Below the pieces are notes generated by a model. The model was given only the letters and a program-made list of their open reading frames with translations, was not told the DNA's origin and searched no databases. The position numbers were made by a program, and so were the translations under genes. Below are positions 5,345-10,625 of a stretch of DNA of 10,625 bases, one piece after another. This stretch comes from JBAXRT01 sp037131065 (lineage in GTDB: Bacteria; Bacteroidota; Bacteroidia; Bacteroidales; FEN-979). How positions within the stretch are numbered: the stretch's first letter is position 1; each line of letters starts with the position of its first letter. The stretch covers positions 1 through 10,625 of the forward strand of contig JBAXRT010000106.1 of NCBI GenBank assembly GCA_037131065.1. Direction: 5' to 3'.

Positions 5345-7324
5345 TCATCCTCTCGGTAAACTAATCCGGAACGTCGTCCCTGTCGGTCCCTTTGCCTTAT
5401 CCGCATTGGAGTCCACATGGATCCTGCCCTTATGCATTTTCACTATGCCGTAGATCAGGGCAAGTCCGAGCCCCGTTCCTTTTCCCATCTCTTTCGTTGT
5501 GAAGAACGGGGTAAATAGTTTATCCTTATGCTCATTCTCGATTCCGGTACCAGTATCTGTTACCTTGAAAATGATTTCATCTTTGTTCCCCTCCACTCCA
5601 ATTGTAAGGGTGCCTCCTTCGGGCATCGCCTCGATCGCGTTCTTTTCAAGATTCGTCAGGACCTGCATCATCTGGTCAATATCCAGATGGGCAATGGGAT
5701 CGGAAATAGCGGGCTCGAACAGAATCTCAATATTCGGGGGGCGGATGATCGTATTCAGGCTGTGTTTGGCAAATTTTATCACATCGGTCTCGGAAAGATT
5801 GACCTGGTTCTTCCTGGCAAAATTCAGAAGACCGCTCACGATTTTCTTGCACCGCTCGGCCTGGTCGACGATCAGTTTGAGATCGGCCTTTACGGGATCA
5901 TTCGCGGCAGCCTCATCCATCAGGATATTGCTGTACATTGTGATAACTCCGAGCGGGTTGTTGAGCTCGTGGGCAATTCCAGCAGAAAGTTGCCCCATGT
6001 GGGCCAGTTTTTCCGACTGCTTTAGCGCTGCCTTCGCCTTTGCAAGTTTTTCATTGGAGACATTGAGATTGTTGATTGAGTCATGGAGCTTCTCAATGGC
6101 ATAAGGGAGACACATCTCCGGTTCAGCAAGTCCTTTCACAATGGCAATCGCATGCTCGTTGCACGTATCATAACCGCAGGCTCCGCAATTGAGATGGTCG
6201 ATTAGTGAATATTTCCCGATCGATCGCAGCGCCTCTTCAATCTCCTCCTCAAGGGGTATGTCAAATCGGCGGTCCTCGGGTGTGAAATGTTGTGTCAGGT
6301 TAACATCCCTGAACTCCTCCAGGCTCTCCGTCCACTTTTCGAAATCCATCTCCTGGAGTTTTGTTGAAACATAGTTGCCGACCGCGGCACTGCGAGCGAA
6401 TTTTTTGCCGTTTGGCGTGGTCCCGGGGCCCATGATACAGCCTTCACAGCACAGCAGCATCAGGTGCTTGTTCCTTATGAACCCGTCTTCAAACTCTTTG
6501 ATGGCTTCCTTGACATTCACGCGTCCTTCAGCGATCACAACCCGCTCCTCAGGGATCGTCTCCCTGCTGTTGGAGGTGAAATAGAGTCCCCGGTTGATCG
6601 GGAAGATTGATCCCTTACCGCTGTGCGGTTCGTCAAAATCGGAGGGTTCGGTAGTTACCGGAGTAATGTTGTTCATATGGAACATTTCCCTGAGCTCCCG
6701 GAAGGTAAGTACCTCGTCAACCTCTTCGCTTTCGGCCTTTTTTGCAAAACAGGGACCGATGAAAACCACCCTGAGATCCTCACCGTGCTTCTTCTTCATC
6801 ACCCTGGTCATGGCAACCATGGGGGAGGCAATGGGAGCAAGATAGGGGACCATATCGGGGTGGTAATGCCTGATAAAGTAGACAATAGCTGGACAGTCGG
6901 ATGATATGTCTCCCCTGAACCGCTCGGAATTGATCCGCTTTTCATACTCACTGGCAATAATATCTGCTCCGAAAGAGACCTCGGTCACATAATCAAAGCC
7001 AAGCTGTCTGATCATCCCAACCAGGGTCCGGTGATCCTGGATCTCCTGGAACTCCGCCGGGAAGCTGGGTGCAATGCAGGCTGCGATTTTCTTGTCTGAT
7101 TTCAGGAGGGCAACCACCTCATCTACCGACCGGAGTGGATATTTGGCGTTCTGGCTGCATACTTTTACGCAATTCCCACAACCAATGCATCGTTCATTGA
7201 TGACCTCCGCCTGCCCGTTGATGATCTTGATGGCCTTGACCGGGCACTCCCTGACGCAGGTATAACAAACACGGCAGACATCCTTAAGGGTGAAGACCAG
7301 TTGACGATGATAGGAGTGTGTCAT
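5345..7324 (-). CDS. [FeFe]-hydrogenase-like Fe-S sensor histidine kinase (HydS-like fusion)
   Basis: This is a 659-residue cytosolic fusion protein without membrane segments. Two [4Fe-4S] ferredoxin motifs come first (C17, C20, C23, C27 and C46, C49, C52, C56). An H-cluster-like domain spans about 78-345. Its L1 reads SSDCPAI with C144, L2 reads IGPCFAKKAE with C192, and L3 reads LCCEGCIMGPG with C292 and C296. The four cubane cysteines are kept and K195 matches the conserved K358 of CpI, but the C299 equivalent is D143 and the M353 equivalent is G190. A [4Fe-4S] domain of the RnfB/CODH-gamma kind follows (C380, C383, C388, C405). A coiled linker (about 410-440) leads to a HisKA box with H452 (AGIAHELNNPLG) and an ATPase domain (N562, DTGTG 590-594, GKGTGLGL 614-621). 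Such proteins are thought to sense hydrogen or redox state. The ATG overlaps the HydA-like stop (ATGA), suggesting coupled translation with it. Its likely phosphate acceptor is the receiver encoded 57 bases downstream. Confidence 0.9.
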   Translation of the reverse strand: MTHSYHRQLVFTLKDVCRVCYTCVRECPVKAIKIINGQAEVINERCIGCGNCVKVCSQNAKYPLRSVDEVVALLKSDKKIAACIAPSFPAEFQEIQDHRTLVGMIRQLGFDYVTEVSFGADIIASEYEKRINSERFRGDISSDCPAIVYFIRHYHPDMVPYLAPIASPMVAMTRVMKKKHGEDLRVVFIGPCFAKKAESEEVDEVLTFRELREMFHMNNITPVTTEPSDFDEPHSGKGSIFPINRGLYFTSNSRETIPEERVVIAEGRVNVKEAIKEFEDGFIRNKHLMLLCCEGCIMGPGTTPNGKKFARSAAVGNYVSTKLQEMDFEKWTESLEEFRDVNLTQHFTPEDRRFDIPLEEEIEEALRSIGKYSLIDHLNCGACGYDTCNEHAIAIVKGLAEPEMCLPYAIEKLHDSINNLNVSNEKLAKAKAALKQSEKLAHMGQLSAGIAHELNNPLGVITMYSNILMDEAAANDPVKADLKLIVDQAERCKKIVSGLLNFARKNQVNLSETDVIKFAKHSLNTIIRPPNIEILFEPAISDPIAHLDIDQMMQVLTNLEKNAIEAMPEGGTLTIGVEGNKDEIIFKVTDTGTGIENEHKDKLFTPFFTTKEMGKGTGLGLALIYGIVKMHKGRIHVDSNADKAKGPTGTTFRISLPRG

Positions 7325-9042
7325 GGCGTTACAGGTTGGATGCGGTTTGTACAGAAAATTTCACGGTTCTCCTTGCTGAATGGTTTGCCAAGGAATTTTT
7401 CATAAAAATCCATGGCTACAGGGTTCCTGTGTGCCGTGCGGATCATCTCCTCGTCGTCGATATCGTATAGGACTTTCATTCTTGATTTTATATTCTTCTC
7501 CTGGCTCCCGATCCGCTGGCCTCCACCGTTTATACAGCCATTCGGGCATGCCATGACCTCCACGATATGAAGGTCGTTGCGTCCTGCTTCGATCTGGTCA
7601 AGAAGAGATCTGGCATTCGACAGTCCACTCACAGCGGCTACATGCAGCGCCATCTTTCCGGCTTTCAACTTTGATTCCTTGATGCCCTTCAGACCCCGCA
7701 AATCGTTGTTCTTTTGGATTGTCCCTTCAACTCCGTTCAGGAGTGGAACAAGGGTACGAAGGAGCCCTTCCAGGGTCCCGCCGGTAATCCCTGCCAGTTT
7801 TCCCGATGAGCTGCCAAGGCTGAACGGGGTCTCAGAAGGTTCTGGCTCGAGCGAAGCAAAATCGATCCCGAGTAGCCTTATCAACCTAACCAGTTCACGG
7901 GTTGTCAGGACAGCATCAACATAACGCTCTTTCCCGCCGGGGATCAGGTCGTTCCCAGCCTCGTGCTTGTCGGCTGTGCAGGGTGTTACCGAGGCAACAA
8001 AGATGTTTTCCGGCTGCACTCCTGAAGACCGGGTAATGAATTTCTTGATGATCCTCCCCATCACCTGCTGAGGGGATGTCACATTGGAAAGTTTTGAAAC
8101 CATTCCCGGGCGTGAGGTTTCAAGATACCAGTTGAAGGATGGACAATTGCTCAGGAAAAGGGGCAATGGTCCGCCCGCCGATAATCTTTCAGTGAACTCT
8201 GCCGCCATCTCTGTTATGACAAGGTCTTCCGCAAAGGCCATGTCGAAAACCTGCCTGAAACCAATCTTTTTAAGGGCTGTGTTTATCAGTTCCGGAATCT
8301 CCTTCCCCGATTTGATTCCGAACTCTTCCCCAATAGAGGCTGCTACGACCGGAGAAATCTCAACGACAGGGAAAAGGGATTTGTTCTGCAGAGCCTCTGT
8401 AACCGTCCTGATGGCTGACCGTTCAGAAAGCGCGTTGGTAGGACAAACCATAATGCACTGGCCGCATTTTATGCAGTTTTTGGTGTTCAGTCCCTTGTTG
8501 TGACTGGTTCCGATCCGGCTTTTTGAACCCCTGCCTATGATCTCGATGGCCGAAACCTGGATGATATCGTCGCACACCCTGATACATCTTCCGCAAAGGA
8601 TACATTTTGCCGGGTCCCTTTCAATGCTGGGACATGATTTGTCGATCTGAACAAGGGTCCGCTTTGGGCGGTAGATCCTTTCAGTGACATTCAGCTCCGA
8701 TGCAAGCCCCTGCAGTTCACATGTCCCGGTGCGGGAACAATATAGACAGTCGTCCGGATGGCTTGAAAGCAAAAGCTCCACAAGGGTTTTCCTTGCCTTC
8801 AATACCCTGGGAGAGTGGGTTCTGATCTTCATCCACTCTTCTGCTGGATGAGAACAGGCAGGAACAAGTTCTGTCATCCCCTCAAGTTCAACCACGCACA
8901 TCCTGCAGGAGCCGGTAGGGGAGAATTTCGCCAGGTAGCAGAGGGTAGGTACCCTGAACCCGTTCCTGTTCAGCACGGTAAGGATGGTTTCACCCCTCCT
9001 GGCAGATACCTGCTGATCATTGATTTCTATATTGAAAAGCAT
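7321..9042 (-). CDS. HydA/HndD-like [FeFe]-hydrogenase large subunit with altered H-cluster pocket
   Basis: The 573-residue length equals clostridial CpI (574). In order it has a [2Fe-2S] domain (C35, C46, C49, C63), a His-Cys3 [4Fe-4S] motif (H95, C99, C102, C108) and two [4Fe-4S] motifs (C147, C150, C153, C157; C190, C193, C196, C200). An H-cluster domain and a small C-terminal domain (about 520-555) follow. Positions coincide with CpI numbering: cubane cysteines C300 (LSNCPSF), C355 (TPCTADKHE), C499 and C503 (VMACPNGCINGGGQ) are all present. Altered are N299 for the proton-relay Cys, M279 for Glu, T353 for Met and D358 for the Lys that contacts the diiron cyanide; E282, R286, S319 and M497 remain. 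In active relatives the subunit reduces protons with electrons from NADH and ferredoxin. Here conventional hydrogenase activity is doubtful; an Fe-S electron conduit, a regulatory subunit or other chemistry are alternatives. The gene starts 8 bases after the NuoF-like gene, so they are surely one operon. Confidence 0.9.
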   Translation of the reverse strand: MLFNIEINDQQVSARRGETILTVLNRNGFRVPTLCYLAKFSPTGSCRMCVVELEGMTELVPACSHPAEEWMKIRTHSPRVLKARKTLVELLLSSHPDDCLYCSRTGTCELQGLASELNVTERIYRPKRTLVQIDKSCPSIERDPAKCILCGRCIRVCDDIIQVSAIEIIGRGSKSRIGTSHNKGLNTKNCIKCGQCIMVCPTNALSERSAIRTVTEALQNKSLFPVVEISPVVAASIGEEFGIKSGKEIPELINTALKKIGFRQVFDMAFAEDLVITEMAAEFTERLSAGGPLPLFLSNCPSFNWYLETSRPGMVSKLSNVTSPQQVMGRIIKKFITRSSGVQPENIFVASVTPCTADKHEAGNDLIPGGKERYVDAVLTTRELVRLIRLLGIDFASLEPEPSETPFSLGSSSGKLAGITGGTLEGLLRTLVPLLNGVEGTIQKNNDLRGLKGIKESKLKAGKMALHVAAVSGLSNARSLLDQIEAGRNDLHIVEVMACPNGCINGGGQRIGSQEKNIKSRMKVLYDIDDEEMIRTAHRNPVAMDFYEKFLGKPFSKENREIFCTNRIQPVTP

Positions 9043-9050
9043 CTTCCGGT

Positions 9051-10625
9051 CTATTTGTAAAAAATGGCATTGAACTTACAGCTCTCCTGGCAGATCCCGC
9101 ATCCTGTGCAACGCTCTTCAATGATAAAATGAGGTATGAGGCCGGCACCGATGATCGCCTGGGCAGGACATTTTTTCTGGCATACGTTACAACCATTGCA
9201 AGTAGTTGAATCAATATAAAAGGTCCTGAGATCATGACAAACTCCTGCCGTGCATCTCCGGTCAAAGATATGCTCCTCGTACTCATCCCTGAACCATCTC
9301 AGTGAGCTGAGCAGGGGATTCGGGGCATTCTGACCAAGTCCGCAGAGAGAGGTGTCGCGGATGACCTCAGCCAGGTTTTCAAGCTGCACAACCCCTTTAA
9401 ACCTTTCAAGGGTATCATGGCCCTGCGAATCCCTGGGTCGCTTCGTGATATCTTCCAGGATCTCCAGCATGCGCCTTGTGCCCTCCCTGCAGGGAATACA
9501 CTTGCCGCAGCTCTCATTCTGCAGGAACTCTATGAAGAATTTTGAAAGATTGACCATACATACCGAAGAGTCCAGCACAATAATGCCTCCCAGCCCGAGG
9601 CTTTCACCGATCCCTTTCAGTGATTCATAACCAATCTCAATATCGAGGCTTGATGGAGGGATACAAACGCCGGAAGGACCACCGATCTGAACAGCCTTCA
9701 GTACTGCATCCCCGGGAATTCCGCCTCCGATCTTATAGATAATGTCAGAGACCGTCATGCCCATCGGGACCTCGATGAATCCCGTGTGGACCACGCTTCC
9801 CGTAAGAGAGATCAGTTTTGTTCCTTTGTCATCCCTGCTGCCGGTTGAACGGAACCAGCCGGGACCGTTTTCAATAATCGCAGGCAGGTTTGCCAGGGTC
9901 TCAATATTATTTACAATCGTCGGGCACCCCAGGTAGCCAGCTTCGGCAGGGTAGGGGGGCTTGATCCGTGGCATGCCCCTGCAGCCTTCCAGGTTTTCGA
10001 TCAGTGCAGTCTCCTCCCCGCAGACGAACGCCCCTGCACCCTTCCTGATGCTGATATTAAGTTTAAAACCACTTCCGAAGATGTTATTTCCGGTGAAACC
10101 CCACTCTTTGGCCTGGCTGAGAATGTTTTCGAGGATCGCGACAGGTCGTTCGTAGCCATCCCTAACATAGATGAAAGCATGGCTTGCTCCGATGGCATAG
10201 GCGGCAATGGATAATCCCTCAACAACGCGGAATGGATCTGATTCGATAATGGCCCGGTTCATGAAACCGCCAGGATCGCTCTCATCGGCATTGCAGATCA
10301 TATACTTCTCATCACCTGCCGTACTGAGTGCAACCCGCCATTTCTTTCCTGTCGGGTAACCGGCTCCGCCTCGTCCCCTTAACTCGCTTTGCTCAATGAT
10401 CTCACAAACCTTGTCGGAGGTATAGTTCAGCAAGGTTTTGTAAAACGACCTGAATCCTCCGCGGGCCAGATAATCTTCCATTGACAGGGGAGAGACATGA
10501 CCTGCGTTTTTTAAAACCTGGCGTTTCTGATGCAAAAAAAAGGGTACCTGGTCCATAAAGAGGATAGATGCCCATGGTTCATCTTCATTGTGCCTGTATT
10601 GCCCGCTAACAGATTCTTGCCTGAC
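9051..10625 (-). CDS. NuoF/HydB-like FMN and NADH-binding Fe-S subunit (N-terminus beyond right edge)
   Basis: This subunit of NADH-linked [FeFe] hydrogenases, related to complex I NuoF, oxidises or reduces NAD(H) through FMN. Numbering from the first in-frame Met (10556): GRGGAGYPTGKKW (61-73) and CNADESDPG (88-96) bind NADH and FMN, and GAGAFVCGEETALI (173-186) is a further family block. The [4Fe-4S] ligands are C350, C353, C356 and C405. Two C-terminal ferredoxin motifs follow (C453, C456, C459, C463; C483, C486, C489, C493). The latter extension is typical of HydB/HndC, not of complex I. The frame stays open for 23 more codons to the right edge, and the Met at 10556 falls inside the linker that follows the thioredoxin-like [2Fe-2S] domain of HydB. 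It also has no ribosome binding site, so the true start is most likely outside the window. A NuoE/HydC partner is not visible and may lie further upstream. The stop is TAG, 8 bases before the HydA-like start. Confidence 0.9.
   Translation of the reverse strand, partial: VRQESVSGQYRHNEDEPWASILFMDQVPFFLHQKRQVLKNAGHVSPLSMEDYLARGGFRSFYKTLLNYTSDKVCEIIEQSELRGRGGAGYPTGKKWRVALSTAGDEKYMICNADESDPGGFMNRAIIESDPFRVVEGLSIAAYAIGASHAFIYVRDGYERPVAILENILSQAKEWGFTGNNIFGSGFKLNISIRKGAGAFVCGEETALIENLEGCRGMPRIKPPYPAEAGYLGCPTIVNNIETLANLPAIIENGPGWFRSTGSRDDKGTKLISLTGSVVHTGFIEVPMGMTVSDIIYKIGGGIPGDAVLKAVQIGGPSGVCIPPSSLDIEIGYESLKGIGESLGLGGIIVLDSSVCMVNLSKFFIEFLQNESCGKCIPCREGTRRMLEILEDITKRPRDSQGHDTLERFKGVVQLENLAEVIRDTSLCGLGQNAPNPLLSSLRWFRDEYEEHIFDRRCTAGVCHDLRTFYIDSTTCNGCNVCQKKCPAQAIIGAGLIPHFIIEERCTGCGICQESCKFNAIFYK

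Noticed and set aside
5499..6104. Long plus-strand open frames (201 and 165 codons) opposite the Fe-S kinase
   Set aside because: They lie wholly antisense to a gene with clear domain matches, show no family motifs, and are composed of the reverse image of its codons.
8084..8503. Plus-strand 139-codon frame opposite the HydA-like gene
   Set aside because: Antisense to the cluster and H-cluster motifs; no coding signature.
10554..10556. Met codon as start of the NuoF-like protein
   Set aside because: The frame stays open to the edge, no ribosome binding site precedes it, and it falls inside the known linker of the HydB family.

Overview
The window looks like a chromosomal piece of an anaerobic or fermentative member of the Bacteroidota. 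The pointers are a surface protein with an N-terminal Bacteroidota-type repeat and the start of a FISUMP domain, a TAnnTTTG-type promoter box just before it, weak or absent Shine-Dalgarno sequences, and a Rex of Bacteroidota type. All nine or ten genes lie on the minus strand, so the biological order runs from the right edge to the left. No tRNA, rRNA, CRISPR array or insertion sequence was seen.

Right part (about 10625 to 5345): three tightly packed iron-sulfur genes. First is a NuoF/HydB-type FMN and NADH subunit, which runs off the right edge. Next is a HydA-like [FeFe]-hydrogenase large subunit. Third is a protein that joins bacterial ferredoxin clusters, an H-cluster-like domain, a further [4Fe-4S] domain and a histidine kinase. 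The HydA-like protein is full length and keeps the four cysteines that hold the H-cluster cubane. It has replaced the residues that normally surround the diiron subsite and carry protons (by CpI numbering C299N, M353T, K358D, E279M). The fused kinase has also lost the C299 equivalent (Asp). No canonical hydrogen-evolving active site is therefore visible in what would be annotated as a hydrogenase operon.

Middle (5287 to 3091): a single-domain response regulator, a receiver-histidine kinase protein, and the NADH/NAD+-sensing repressor Rex. With the upstream fused kinase these make an apparent phosphorelay plus a redox repressor. Rex is the only recognisable DNA-binding protein in the window.

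Left part (3078 to 680): RibF (FMN/FAD synthesis, with an atypical riboflavin-kinase motif), a PhnP-like metallo-beta-lactamase-fold hydrolase and the tRNA methyltransferase TrmD, packed with overlaps or very short gaps. A stem-loop overlapping the trmD stop probably ends the unit. Beyond it lies the 5' end of a separate secreted FISUMP-type surface protein that runs off the left edge.

Taken together, the genes suggest a cytoplasmic NADH-linked Fe-S flavoenzyme whose partner or paralogue senses redox state or gas ligands and signals through phosphotransfer, with Rex reading the NADH pool and RibF supplying flavin. Whether the complex still handles hydrogen is the open question.
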